A stretch of DNA of 64,000 nucleotides from Halovulum marinum (GTDB lineage: Bacteria; Pseudomonadota; Alphaproteobacteria; Rhodobacterales; Rhodobacteraceae). Positions 26,624-35,002 of this stretch are shown one piece after another. The DNA is taken from contig NZ_WIND01000001.1 of NCBI RefSeq assembly GCF_009697225.1, forward strand, positions 558,001 through 622,000, read 5' to 3'. The notes below the pieces were generated by a model. It saw only the letters and a program-made list of their open reading frames with translations. It was not told the DNA's origin and searched no databases. A program made the translations under genes and the position numbers. Position 1 is the stretch's first letter. Every line of letters starts with the position of its first letter.

Positions 26624-28282
26624 CTACTGCGCGAACACGGCAGCGATCTTCTGGCGGCGCGTCTGCCGGATGTCCTCGGCGATCGCGCGGATCAGCGATA
26701 CGCCCACCAGAAGGATGATCGCCGAGAACGGCAACGCCGCGATCATCATCGCCGCCTGCGTGGCCTGCAGGCCACCGACCAGCAGCAGCGCACCCACGGT
26801 CAGCGCCAGGGCAGCGCCCCAGAACAGGATGTGCGGGCGGGCCTTGGGGCCGTCATCGCCGGCCGCGTTGATGGTGTTGATGATCAGCACTGCCGAATCC
26901 GCCGTGGTGATCTGGTAGGTCAGCAGCAGCACCACCACCAGCACCGAGAACAGCCACGCCATCGACGGCTCGAGCATTTGCGCCAGCGTCGCGTACAGCT
27001 GGTCCGACACCGACGTGCCGGCGATGCTGCCCTGCGCCACGCCCGACATCTCCAGATCGATCGCGGTCGCACCCAGAAGGGCGAACCACACGAAACACAT
27101 CACCGACGGCATGATCATCGCACCCAGCATGAACTCGCGCAGCGTCCGCCCCTTCGAGATCCGCGCCAGGAACAGGCCGACGAAGGGCGCCGAGGCGATC
27201 CACCACGCCCAGTAGAAGATCGACCAGCCGCCCTGCCAGGCCTCCAGCGCCGCGCCGGTCGAGCCCTCGGGCCCGGTCCAGACGCTGAGCGCCATCGTCG
27301 GCAGGTTCAGCAGGTAGTCCAGCGTGCCCAGCGAGAACGCCTTCAGCGCGGCGGCGGTCGCACCGAACAGCAGGAAGAACGCCAGCAACGCCAGGCTGAG
27401 GCCCATGTTGATGTTCGACAGCCACTTGATGCCCTTGCCGACCCCGGACAGCGCAGACAGTGTCGACGCGCCAAGGATCACCACGACCGCCAGCACGATC
27501 GCCGACGACGACGGGGTGAGTGCGCCGTCGGAGCCGCCGGTCAGCACCCAGTCGCCCAGCCCGATCCGGTGCATGCCGGTGACGAATTGCGCCACCCCGT
27601 ATCCCAGCGTCTGCGCCACCCCCAGCGTGGTCGCGACCACCGCGATGATGTCCACGGCGTGGCCCAGCGGCCCGGACAGGTGCCGGCCGAAGATCGCGGC
27701 CATGCCGCTGCGGATGGTCATCGGCAGACCGCGGCGATAGGCGAAATAGGCCAGCGCGGCGCCGGTCAGCGCATAGGTCGCCCAGGCCGTCAGCCCCCAG
27801 TGGAAGAAGGTCCACTTGTAGGCGCTGCGCAGCGTCTCGGCGCTGCCGGCCTCGACCAGCCCCATGATGGTGTCGGGGTTCTGCTGGAAATGGTACAGCG
27901 GCTCGCCGGTGGAATAGGTCAGCACGCCGATCCCCAGCCCGGCCCCGAACATCATCGAGAACCACGAGAAGCGCGAGAACTCGGGCCGGTCGTCCGCCGT
28001 GCCAAGCCGCAGTCGGCCCGCGGCGGGAACCAGCGCCAGCGCCACGCAGATCACCACGAACACCGCGGTCAGGTACATGTACCAGTGGTTGAAGCTGGCC
28101 AGGATGAAGGTGTTGACCTGCCCCAGCGCCGCGGCGGCCTGTCCGGGGAAGGCGACCGCCCAGACGATCAGCGCGCCGACGATCAGCTTCGCGGTGATGG
28201 TCACGTCCTTGGTGTAGCCGCGATAGAACCCCCTGTCCGCGGTGCGGATATTGAGCTCCAGTGGCGGTGTCGGATTCGGCAT
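26624..28282 (-). CDS. BCCT family betaine/carnitine/choline transporter
   Basis: Secondary transporter of 552 residues with about twelve membrane helices, taking up quaternary ammonium compounds with Na+ or H+ or by exchange. The family signature is clear: WFSMMFGAGLGIGVLTYSTGEP, and the helix-8 motif WSIFYWAWWIASAPFVGLFLARIS that supplies the aromatic substrate box. The glycine-rich MFGAGLGIG helix lacks the Asp of proton-coupled CaiT/BetT-type variants at its end, so sodium coupling is possible. It is the last gene of the minus-strand arm of the catabolic island and presumably imports its substrate. Confidence 0.92.
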   Translation of the reverse strand: MPNPTPPLELNIRTADRGFYRGYTKDVTITAKLIVGALIVWAVAFPGQAAAALGQVNTFILASFNHWYMYLTAVFVVICVALALVPAAGRLRLGTADDRPEFSRFSWFSMMFGAGLGIGVLTYSTGEPLYHFQQNPDTIMGLVEAGSAETLRSAYKWTFFHWGLTAWATYALTGAALAYFAYRRGLPMTIRSGMAAIFGRHLSGPLGHAVDIIAVVATTLGVAQTLGYGVAQFVTGMHRIGLGDWVLTGGSDGALTPSSSAIVLAVVVILGASTLSALSGVGKGIKWLSNINMGLSLALLAFFLLFGATAAALKAFSLGTLDYLLNLPTMALSVWTGPEGSTGAALEAWQGGWSIFYWAWWIASAPFVGLFLARISKGRTLREFMLGAMIMPSVMCFVWFALLGATAIDLEMSGVAQGSIAGTSVSDQLYATLAQMLEPSMAWLFSVLVVVLLLTYQITTADSAVLIINTINAAGDDGPKARPHILFWGAALALTVGALLLVGGLQATQAAMMIAALPFSAIILLVGVSLIRAIAEDIRQTRRQKIAAVFAQ

Positions 28283-28355
28283 GCTTTCCTCCCTCGCTGC
28301 CGTGGTGGCGCGGACAGGGCCGTCGGCCCCGCGCCGCGCCGAGCGCCATTGTTGA

Positions 28356-28703
28356 TTATTCCGCGCTGCGCTCCGCCCAGTTGCCCGGCTGGACCGCGTA
28401 GAAGATCCGGGCGGCGCGGCCGCCATAGATCAGGCTGGTGCCTTCGGGGATCCAGACCACGTCGCCCGGTTCGGCGACGTGTGTGACCCCGTCGGCGGTG
28501 ATCGTCAGTTCGCCGGCGATCACGTAGATGACCTCGTCGTATTGCAGCGTCCACGCAACCGAGCAGCCGTCGAACGCCGCAAGCCCCGCCCCCATGCCGG
28601 GCGACAGCGCGGACGAGACTGCCCGGCCAACCTGCGCCAGTCCCGGCGGCCCGCCGCGGTGGCGCATCCTGACCGCCGCGGCGCGGATGACCTGCACGCC
28701 CAT
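28356..28703 (-). CDS. EutQ-like cupin-domain protein
   Basis: A 115-residue single cupin. The barrel motif is visible in QYDEVIYVIAGELTITADGV followed by GDVVWIPEGTSLIYG, which resembles the cupin of ethanolamine-utilisation protein EutQ. Metal-binding histidines of the classic cupin motif are mostly replaced, so an enzymatic metal site is doubtful. It may act as a binding or isomerase-type accessory protein. It is translationally coupled to the preceding 90-codon gene (TGATG) and lies 73 bp before the BCCT gene. Confidence 0.7.
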   Translation of the reverse strand: MGVQVIRAAAVRMRHRGGPPGLAQVGRAVSSALSPGMGAGLAAFDGCSVAWTLQYDEVIYVIAGELTITADGVTHVAEPGDVVWIPEGTSLIYGGRAARIFYAVQPGNWAERSAE

Positions 28704-28975
28704 CAGAACCGCATCCGGTGCGCGCGCCCGCGCGCGGCGAGGCGTTCGTTCAGCGCACCGACCTGCGGCGCCCCCGACTCCAGCGCGAAGACGAAGGCAT
28801 GGGTCAGATAGAAGCACGCGGCGTCGATGTCGCCCGCGGCCTCGGCCCAGTCTCCGGCAGTCGTGTAAAGCCGCGCCAGGGCGTCGGCGTCACCCGCCGC
28901 GTGGGCGGCCAGCAGCGCCGCGTCCAGCCGGTCGCGGTCCGCCGGGATGCGGTCCGGTTTCACCGCGCTAGCCAT
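28703..28975 (-). CDS. Small helical protein of unknown function
   Basis: A 90-residue protein, MASAVKPDRIPADRDRLDAA onward, with two helix pairs (ALLAAHAAGDADALARLYTTAG and IDAACFYLTHAFVFALESG) that look like TPR-type repeats. I do not recognise a named family. The start overlaps the end of the aldehyde dehydrogenase gene by 8 bp and its stop overlaps the cupin start. It is thus embedded in the operon and probably shares its role, possibly as an assembly or scaffold factor. A start 11 codons further upstream is possible but lies inside the dehydrogenase gene. Confidence 0.6.
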   Translation of the reverse strand: MASAVKPDRIPADRDRLDAALLAAHAAGDADALARLYTTAGDWAEAAGDIDAACFYLTHAFVFALESGAPQVGALNERLAARGRAHRMRF

Positions 28976-30392
28976 GCAGCGCGATCGCGATGTTCTTGGT
29001 GCGGACATAGTTGTACAGCGCCTCGACGCCCTTCTCGCGTCCGAAGCCGGACTTGCCGATGCCGCCGAACGGCGTGGCGATGCCGCCGGCGAACCACTCG
29101 TTGACGAACACCTGGCCTGCGCGGAGCCGGTGCGCCGTGCGCAGGGCGCGCGACAGATCGCGGGTGAAGACGCCGGCGACCAGCCCGAATTCGGTGCCGT
29201 TGGCGATGCGGATCGCCTCGGCCTCGGTATCGAACGGGGTCACGCACAGCACCGGGCCGAAGATCTCCTGCTGCGCCACGCGGGCCGATGGCAGGACATC
29301 GGCGATGACCGTCGGCGCCATGAAATGCCCGGGCCGGTCCAGCCGCGCGCCGCCGGCCGCGATCACCGCCCCGTCATGCCGCGCGGTCGGCATCAGCGCC
29401 TCGATCCGCGCCAGCTGGGCGGCCGAGATCACCGGCGTGTGCTCGGCCTCGTCCAGCCCGTGGCCGGGCTTCAGCCCCTTCGCCAGCGCGGCACAGGCCT
29501 CGACCGTGCGGGCGTAGACCGAGCGGTGGACCAGCAGCCGCGACATCGCCGAGCACACCTGCCCGGCGTTGAAGAAGATGCCGCCGCGCACGCTGTGCAT
29601 CAGGGTGTCGAGGTCGGCGTCCTCGAACACCACCGCCGCCGACTTGCCGCCCAGCTCGACCAGCGCGGGCGTCACCGTCTCGGCCGCGGCGCGCAGCACC
29701 GCCTGCCCGGTCGGGACCGAGCCGGTGAACACGATCTGGTCGACCTCGGGCGCCGCCACCAGCCGCGCGCCGGCTTCGCGGCCGAGGCCGTTCAGCACCG
29801 ACACCGCGCCCTCGGGCACACCGGCGCGCTGCAGCGCCCGCGCCAGCAGCGTCATCGCCAGCGGGTCAAGCTCGGGTGACTTCACGATCACCGCGTTGCC
29901 CGCCGCCAGCGCCGGCGCCAGCGACCGCGCGGCCAGCGACACCGGGAAGTTCCACGGCACGATCTGGGCCGACACGCCCACCGGCTCGTAGACGGTGTAG
30001 TCGACATAGTCCGGGCCCAGCGGGATGTGCTTGCCCTCGATCTTGTCGGCCAGCCCGCCGTAGTAGTCGAAATAGGCGGCGGCCTCGTCGAACTCGCCGC
30101 GGGCATCGGACAGCCGCTTGCCGCTTTCGCGGGACAGCAGCGGCGCGCCCCCGACGGCCAGCGCGCGGATCTCTCGCGCCACGGCACGCATCAGGTCGGC
30201 GCGGGCCTGCGGACGCATCGCCGCCAGATCGCCGCGGTCGGCGCTGGCGCGCGCCGCCTCCAGCGCGCGGGCCACCGTCGCCTCGCCCGCCAGCGGCGCT
30301 TCGGCCACGGTCTGCCCGGTCGCGGGGTCCTCGACCGCAAGCGCGGCGTCGCCATCGACCCACCGGCCGGCGAGAAAGTTCTGGTAGGTCAT
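28968..30392 (-). CDS. NAD(P)+-dependent aldehyde dehydrogenase
   Basis: Aldehyde dehydrogenase superfamily member of 474 residues, the normal length. Catalytic residues are all present: Asn148 in VPWNFP, Glu247 in LVELGGKS and nucleophile Cys280 in FFNAGQVCSAMSR, with the FTGSVPTG cofactor loop. It is closest in style to betaine-aldehyde and related omega-aldehyde dehydrogenases. In this operon it follows a Rieske oxygenase by a 4-bp overlap. It probably oxidises the aldehyde released when the oxygenase cleaves a C-N bond, as malic semialdehyde dehydrogenase does after carnitine oxygenase. The exact aldehyde is inferred. Confidence 0.88.
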   Translation of the reverse strand: MTYQNFLAGRWVDGDAALAVEDPATGQTVAEAPLAGEATVARALEAARASADRGDLAAMRPQARADLMRAVAREIRALAVGGAPLLSRESGKRLSDARGEFDEAAAYFDYYGGLADKIEGKHIPLGPDYVDYTVYEPVGVSAQIVPWNFPVSLAARSLAPALAAGNAVIVKSPELDPLAMTLLARALQRAGVPEGAVSVLNGLGREAGARLVAAPEVDQIVFTGSVPTGQAVLRAAAETVTPALVELGGKSAAVVFEDADLDTLMHSVRGGIFFNAGQVCSAMSRLLVHRSVYARTVEACAALAKGLKPGHGLDEAEHTPVISAAQLARIEALMPTARHDGAVIAAGGARLDRPGHFMAPTVIADVLPSARVAQQEIFGPVLCVTPFDTEAEAIRIANGTEFGLVAGVFTRDLSRALRTAHRLRAGQVFVNEWFAGGIATPFGGIGKSGFGREKGVEALYNYVRTKNIAIALHG

Positions 30393-31543
30393 GCCGCGCG
30401 CCCCGCCTCGACCTGGGCCGCGACCCATTTGTGGAAGTTGTGCGTCGGCCCGTCCATCGCCGGCGAGAAGCGGCCGCCGTCGAACAGCGCGCCATGGCGG
30501 CCGCGTTGCATGCCCTCGACCACGAACAGGTCCTCTTCGAACACGGTCCGCCACAGCCGGGCGTTCGCGCCGCGCAACCCGTCGTGCCGGGGCGAATCCC
30601 TTTCCGGCACCGCGTAGTACAGCTCGACATGCTCGACGGTGTGGCCGGTGTCGATCGGCTGCAGGACGATCGCGAAGGCGTGGTCGCGCTGCACGCCCAG
30701 CAGCACGTTCGGGTAGACCGCCAGGTATTCGGCCCCTTCGTCCCAGCGCGCGGACAGCCCGGCGAAATCGCTCAGCGACGCGCCGTTCTCGTCCTTGAGC
30801 TGGCGGTAGACCCGCGTGCCCTGTCCCGAGAACCCCGGATGATCGTCGATATTGTAGTGATCCTCCAGCCGGGAATAGCTGTTCAGCCCGGGGTGGACCC
30901 AGGGCAGGTGATAGCTTTCGCAGTAGTTCTCGACCGCGAGTTTCCAGTTGGTCGCCACCTCCAGCCGGAAGGACGAGCTTTCGCCGCCGTGGTGCAGCGG
31001 CTGCTCGAATTCGGCCCAGCGGACCAGCAGGTCGCGGTGCACCTGCTCGAACGGCGCGGCGTTGCCGTCAACGTTGACGAAGATCACGTCGCGCCAGACA
31101 TGGCTGCGGATGCGGTGCAGCCCCAGCTTGGTCATGTCGACGGCCTCGTGGGTGTTCCGGCCGGGGCCGCCGACATGCGGCGTCGTGCGCAGGCCGCCGT
31201 CGAGGCCATAGCACCACGAGTGGTAGGGGCAGCGGATCGCGCCGCGGATGCGGGTCGGCTCGTTCACCAGGATCATGCCGCGGTGGCGGCAGGTGTTCTG
31301 GAACACGCCGATCTCGCCGGTGCGGTCGCGCACCAGCAACAGCGGCATGCCCATGAAATCGACCGGACGCGCATCGCCCGCCGCGGGGATGTCCTTGCCG
31401 AAGCCGATCCCGGACCAGTTGGCGAACAGCACCGCGCGTTTCTCTTCGGCGAACACCGCCTGGTCGATGTAGTGGGCGTTGGGAAGGCCGTTGGCCTGGT
31501 TGATGTCCGCCATCACCGGCGCCAGCTGAGTCATGTGAGTCAC
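30389..31543 (-). CDS. Rieske non-haem iron oxygenase, alpha subunit (quaternary-amine type)
   Basis: Terminal oxygenase of 384 residues. The Rieske cluster ligands are Cys85, His87, Cys105 and His108 (CRHRGM and CPYHSW). Mononuclear iron ligands are His212 and His217 in ENYCESYHLPWVH plus a late acidic residue near EEDLFVVEG. The residue that bridges the two metal sites, usually Asp three before the first histidine, is Glu209 here. Carnitine oxygenase CntA and glycine-betaine oxygenases share that trait. A GTG start at 31543 is chosen because GGAGGAGGG lies 7-8 nt before it; the ATG three codons later is too far away. First gene of the operon after lysR. Confidence 0.85.
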   Translation of the reverse strand: MTHMTQLAPVMADINQANGLPNAHYIDQAVFAEEKRAVLFANWSGIGFGKDIPAAGDARPVDFMGMPLLLVRDRTGEIGVFQNTCRHRGMILVNEPTRIRGAIRCPYHSWCYGLDGGLRTTPHVGGPGRNTHEAVDMTKLGLHRIRSHVWRDVIFVNVDGNAAPFEQVHRDLLVRWAEFEQPLHHGGESSSFRLEVATNWKLAVENYCESYHLPWVHPGLNSYSRLEDHYNIDDHPGFSGQGTRVYRQLKDENGASLSDFAGLSARWDEGAEYLAVYPNVLLGVQRDHAFAIVLQPIDTGHTVEHVELYYAVPERDSPRHDGLRGANARLWRTVFEEDLFVVEGMQRGRHGALFDGGRFSPAMDGPTHNFHKWVAAQVEAGRAA

Positions 31544-31614
31544 GGTCGAACCCTCCTCCGTTCTGCTGACACCAAGCATCAGCGCGGCAGGCGGATCGGA
31601 CAACGTCGGAAAAT

Positions 31615-32529
31615 CTAACCTTCGGGTGAGTTCAACTCATGCAGGTTCGCGACCAGCCAGTCGCGCAGCAGCAGCGCGCCCGGCGACAGCTCGGCCTCGG
31701 GCCGGGTCACCAGGTAGAACCGGCGCGGCGCGGGTACGCTGTGCCTGCCGACAGTGGCCAGATCGCCGCGCCGCAGCATCGGGTCGATCAGCCGCCGCCA
31801 GCCCAGCGCCACCCCCTGCCCGTCCTTCGCTGCGTACAGCGCGATCATGTAGTTGTTGACGCGCAACCCCGGCTGCGACGGCGGCGCCTGCTGCAAGGCG
31901 GCGAACCAGTCGCTCCACCGGGTCCAGCTTTGATCGAAGGAATCCAGATAGATCAGCCGCTCGGCCGCCAGTTCGGCCAGATCCGGATCGGGCAGGCGTG
32001 CGGCCAGCGTCGGCGCGGCGACCGGGATCAGCTCGTCCCGGAACAGCGGGTGATGGTCCAGCGCCGCGTTCGCGTCGCGGCCGTAGCGGATGAACATGTC
32101 GATGTCGCCGGCCGGGCCGAAGCCGCTGTCCGAGACGTGCTGGTCGACGGTGATATCCGGGTGCTCGTGCCAGAAGCCCGCCAGCAGCTGCGCCGTCCAC
32201 AGGCTGGCAACCGCCGATGTCGCGCCAAGGGTCACCCGGCTGATGCTGTTGCGCTGGCGGATGTCGCGCAGGTTCTGCGAGATGCGCACGAAGGCTTCGG
32301 CCAGCGCCCCGAACAGCCGGTGGCCGTCCTCGGTCAGTTCGACGCCGCGGTGGCGGCGGATGAACAGCGCCGCGCCAAGCTCGCCCTCCAGTGCCTTGAT
32401 CTGGTGGCTGACGGCGCCCGGCGTCACGTTCAGCTCGGTCGCGGCGTTCTTGAAGCTCAGGTTGCGGGCCGCCGACTCGAACGCCGCTAGCGTCGTCAGT
32501 GGTGGCAGGCCGTAGAACCGTCTGGACAT
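31615..32529 (-). CDS. LysR-type transcriptional regulator
   Basis: A 304-residue LTTR with an N-terminal winged helix-turn-helix (FESAARNLSFKNAATELNVT then GAVSHQIKALEGELGAALF) and a C-terminal periplasmic-binding-like effector domain beginning near VTLGATSAVASLW. The GcvA-like style (YGLPPLTTLAAFESAARN) is common among regulators of amino-acid and amine catabolism. It sits between the two arms of the catabolic island, upstream of the Rieske gene and divergent from the FAD oxidase gene, the usual position for a pathway-specific activator. A matching inverted repeat lies in the divergent gap. Confidence 0.88.
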   Translation of the reverse strand: MSRRFYGLPPLTTLAAFESAARNLSFKNAATELNVTPGAVSHQIKALEGELGAALFIRRHRGVELTEDGHRLFGALAEAFVRISQNLRDIRQRNSISRVTLGATSAVASLWTAQLLAGFWHEHPDITVDQHVSDSGFGPAGDIDMFIRYGRDANAALDHHPLFRDELIPVAAPTLAARLPDPDLAELAAERLIYLDSFDQSWTRWSDWFAALQQAPPSQPGLRVNNYMIALYAAKDGQGVALGWRRLIDPMLRRGDLATVGRHSVPAPRRFYLVTRPEAELSPGALLLRDWLVANLHELNSPEG

Positions 32530-32569
32530 CCCGTCGTCTCCCCGTGACCGAATACAGGTGAGTTGGGCT

Positions 32570-32596
32570 AACGCCAAGATGAATTTTTGTGGCGTT
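32570..32596. promoter_or_regulatory. Putative LysR operator in the divergent gap
   Basis: AACGCCA (32570-32576) and TGGCGTT (32590-32596) form a perfect 7-bp inverted repeat with a 13-bp, AT-rich spacer. It lies between lysR and the FAD oxidase gene. Size and placement suit an LTTR recognition site; binding is inferred. Confidence 0.5.
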
Positions 32597-32643
32597 GCCG
32601 GCGCCGGCCGGTCCGGGGCATTAGCGGGGCAACGCGAACCCGG

Positions 32644-33984
32644 ATGAGCCCCGCCATGACCGCGATCCACCGCCGACCGCCCGCCGACACCCCCTCTGGC
32701 TGGATGCCGCCTTCGGAACTGGCGGTGATCGGCAGCGACCCGGCGCCCGCGCAGGCGGACTGGGCGGTGGTGGGCGCGGGCTTCACCGGCCTCGCCGCCG
32801 CCCGCCGCCTGGCCGAGTTGAACCCCGACAAGCGGGTGGTGCTGATCGACGCGATGCCGGTCGGCTGGGGCGCCTCGGGGCGCAACGCCGGCTTCGTCAT
32901 CGACCTTCCGCACAAGTTCGACCTGGACGGCGACGACGCCGGGCGCATGCGCCGTGTCGTGCGGCTGAACCGCGCCGCGCTGGCCGATCTGCAGCGGCAG
33001 GTCGAGGCCGGCGCGATCGACTGCGACTGGTCGCCGGTCGGCAAGCTGCAGGCGGCCATTGCAGATACCGGACTGAAGGGAATGCGGACCTTCGCGCGCA
33101 TCCTGGACAGTCTGGACGAGCCCTACCGGTTGCTCTCGCGCGAGGATCTGCACCGGATCACCGGCACACGGCATTATGCGGGCGCGATCCACACCCCCGG
33201 CTGCGTCCTGATGAACCCGGCGCGGCTGGTGCGTGGACTGGCGCGGACCCTGCCGGCCAACGTCACCGTGCTGGACGGTTGCCCGGTGTCCGCGATCGCG
33301 GCCGAAGGCAGCAGCCACCTGATCTCGCTGCGCCGCCGGGGCGTTCCGATCCGGATCCGGGCCGGGCGGGTGATCGCGGCGATGAACGCCTACACTTCCG
33401 AATTCGGCTGGCTGCGCGACCGCATGGTGCCGATCGCCACCTTCGCCTCGCTCAGCGCGCCGCTGGACGACGCGCAGATGGCGATTTTCGGCGGGCAGAC
33501 CGACTGGGGGCTGACCCCCGCCGACGCCGGCGGCACGACGCTGCGCATGACCCGCGACCGGCGGCTGCTGGTGCGCAACAGGTTCGACTACCTGGGCGCG
33601 TTCGGCGCCTCGGACCGGACGCTGGACCGTGTTCGCGACAGCCATCGCCTGGCGTTGCGGAGGCGCTGGCCGGAGCTGGCCGACCTGGCGTTCGAAAGCA
33701 CCTGGGGCGGCGTCTGCGCGCTGTCGCGCAACCGGGTCAGCTATTTCGGCCAGATGGCGCCGGGGGTCTGGGGCTCGAACACGCACAACGGCGTCGGTGT
33801 GGCGCGCGGCACGATCTCGGGCCGGTTGCTGGCCGAAGCCGCCTGCGGCCACGACAGCGACCTTCTGGCCGACATGCAGGCCGTCTCGGGCCAGCCGGTC
33901 CGCAACCCGCCCCGCCCGTTCGTCGGCCTCGGCGTGAAGACACGCCTGCGCTACGAAGCCTGGAAAAGCCGAAAGGAGATATGA
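32644..33984 (+). CDS. FAD-dependent amine/amino-acid oxidoreductase (DAO family)
   Basis: A 446-residue flavoprotein of the D-amino-acid-oxidase (DAO) family, which includes sarcosine, dimethylglycine and gamma-glutamylputrescine oxidases. The ADP-binding motif is VVGAGFTGLAAARRLAE (about residues 42-58). It is followed by WGASGRNAGFV, the motif near the covalent or tightly bound flavin, and a C-terminal LSRNRVSYFGQMAPGVWGS. A role in N-demethylation or deamination of a product of the Rieske reaction fits the neighbourhood. ATG 32644 or 32656 is possible, and no strong ribosome-binding site decides. An AAGGAG site at its end serves the reductase. Confidence 0.82.
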   Translation: MSPAMTAIHRRPPADTPSGWMPPSELAVIGSDPAPAQADWAVVGAGFTGLAAARRLAELNPDKRVVLIDAMPVGWGASGRNAGFVIDLPHKFDLDGDDAGRMRRVVRLNRAALADLQRQVEAGAIDCDWSPVGKLQAAIADTGLKGMRTFARILDSLDEPYRLLSREDLHRITGTRHYAGAIHTPGCVLMNPARLVRGLARTLPANVTVLDGCPVSAIAAEGSSHLISLRRRGVPIRIRAGRVIAAMNAYTSEFGWLRDRMVPIATFASLSAPLDDAQMAIFGGQTDWGLTPADAGGTTLRMTRDRRLLVRNRFDYLGAFGASDRTLDRVRDSHRLALRRRWPELADLAFESTWGGVCALSRNRVSYFGQMAPGVWGSNTHNGVGVARGTISGRLLAEAACGHDSDLLADMQAVSGQPVRNPPRPFVGLGVKTRLRYEAWKSRKEI

Positions 33985-33987
33985 CCC

Positions 33988-34929
33988 ATGCCGACCGCCG
34001 CCCGCCTGATCGCCAAGACCCAGCTGTCGGCAGACATCGCCGATTTCCGCTTTGCGCCGGTTCAGGGCCGCTTCAGCGGCATGGAGCCGGGCGCGCATAT
34101 CGACGTCGTCCTGCCAGGCGGCCTGATCCGGCAGTATTCGCTGTGGGACTGGGACCCGCAGGGCGGCTGGCTGGCCGTCGCCGTCAAGCGCGAGCCGGCC
34201 GGCCGCGGCGGATCGCGCGCCATGCATGCTCTGCAGCCGGGCGACGCGGTCGGCATAGGCGGCCCGCGCAACCATTTCGTGCTGCGCCAGAGCCGGCAGC
34301 ACGTCACGCTGATCGGCGGCGGCATCGGCGCCACGCCGATCGTCGCGATGGCGCGGCACCTTGGCCTGCAGGGCGCCGACTTCCGCGTCGTCTACCTGAC
34401 CCGGTCGCGCGCCGACGCGGCGCTGGACGGCGCGTTTGCGGCGCTCGACCTGGGCGGCGCCTATCATCTGCACTGCGACGATACCGACGGCCGGTACGAT
34501 CTGGCGGCGCTGATGCGTTCGATGCCGGTCGACGGCGACGTCTATTGCTGCGGCCCCGAACCGATGCTGAACGCGGTGCTGGATGCCGGCCGCCAGTTGC
34601 GCGGCGGCACGATCCATTTCGAGCGCTTCGCCGCGGCCGCCGCGATCGACACCGCCCCGAAGCGGGAGTTCGAGATCCGCATCGCCTCGACCGGGCAGCG
34701 GTTGCCGGTGTCGGCGGACGAGACGATCCTCGACGTGCTGCGCGGCGCCGGCCACCCGGTCGAGTTCGGCTGCTCCGAGGGGTTGTGCGGCGCCTGCATG
34801 GTCGACGTGATCGAGGGCGAGATCGACCACCGCGACGGCGTGCTCTCGCCAGAAGAGCAGCAGGCCAACGCCTGCATGTGCATCTGCGTTTCGCGGGCGA
34901 AGTCGCCGGTCCTGACGCTTGATCTGTAA
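33988..34929 (+). CDS. Oxygenase reductase, FMN/NADH/2Fe-2S (phthalate dioxygenase reductase type)
   Basis: A 313-residue class IA reductase that passes electrons from NADH through FMN and a plant-type 2Fe-2S centre to a Rieske oxygenase. Domain order is FMN-binding barrel (RQYSLWDWDP, residues 49-58), NAD-binding domain (LIGGGIGATPIVAMA, about 108-122; CCGPEPML) and C-terminal ferredoxin. Cluster cysteines are Cys262, Cys267, Cys270 and the last at Cys300. This is the CntB/VanB/GbcB arrangement and makes it the obvious partner of the Rieske protein, although it is transcribed from the other arm. It starts 3 bp after the oxidase stop behind GAAAGGAG. Confidence 0.92.
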   Translation: MPTAARLIAKTQLSADIADFRFAPVQGRFSGMEPGAHIDVVLPGGLIRQYSLWDWDPQGGWLAVAVKREPAGRGGSRAMHALQPGDAVGIGGPRNHFVLRQSRQHVTLIGGGIGATPIVAMARHLGLQGADFRVVYLTRSRADAALDGAFAALDLGGAYHLHCDDTDGRYDLAALMRSMPVDGDVYCCGPEPMLNAVLDAGRQLRGGTIHFERFAAAAAIDTAPKREFEIRIASTGQRLPVSADETILDVLRGAGHPVEFGCSEGLCGACMVDVIEGEIDHRDGVLSPEEQQANACMCICVSRAKSPVLTLDL

Positions 34930-34965
34930 AGCCGCAGGCGGGTCACGCTTGCTTGCGGGTTCGCA

Positions 34966-35002
34966 TAAAAAAACCGTCGCCACGGGGTAGCGCGGCGACG
35001 GT
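34966..35002 (-). terminator. Strong minus-strand intrinsic terminator
   Basis: ACCGTCGCC (34973-34981) pairs with GGCGACGGT (34994-35002), and the transcript continues into seven uridines (A-run at 34967-34973). It is a textbook terminator for minus-strand transcription. On the other strand it would also stop the reductase transcript poorly, lacking a U-run. Confidence 0.88.

Noticed and set aside
26624-34929. Reading the catabolic island as a horizontally acquired genomic island
   Set aside because: No mobility genes, tRNA or flanking repeats, and codon use looks like the neighbours; it may simply be an accessory operon of the lineage.
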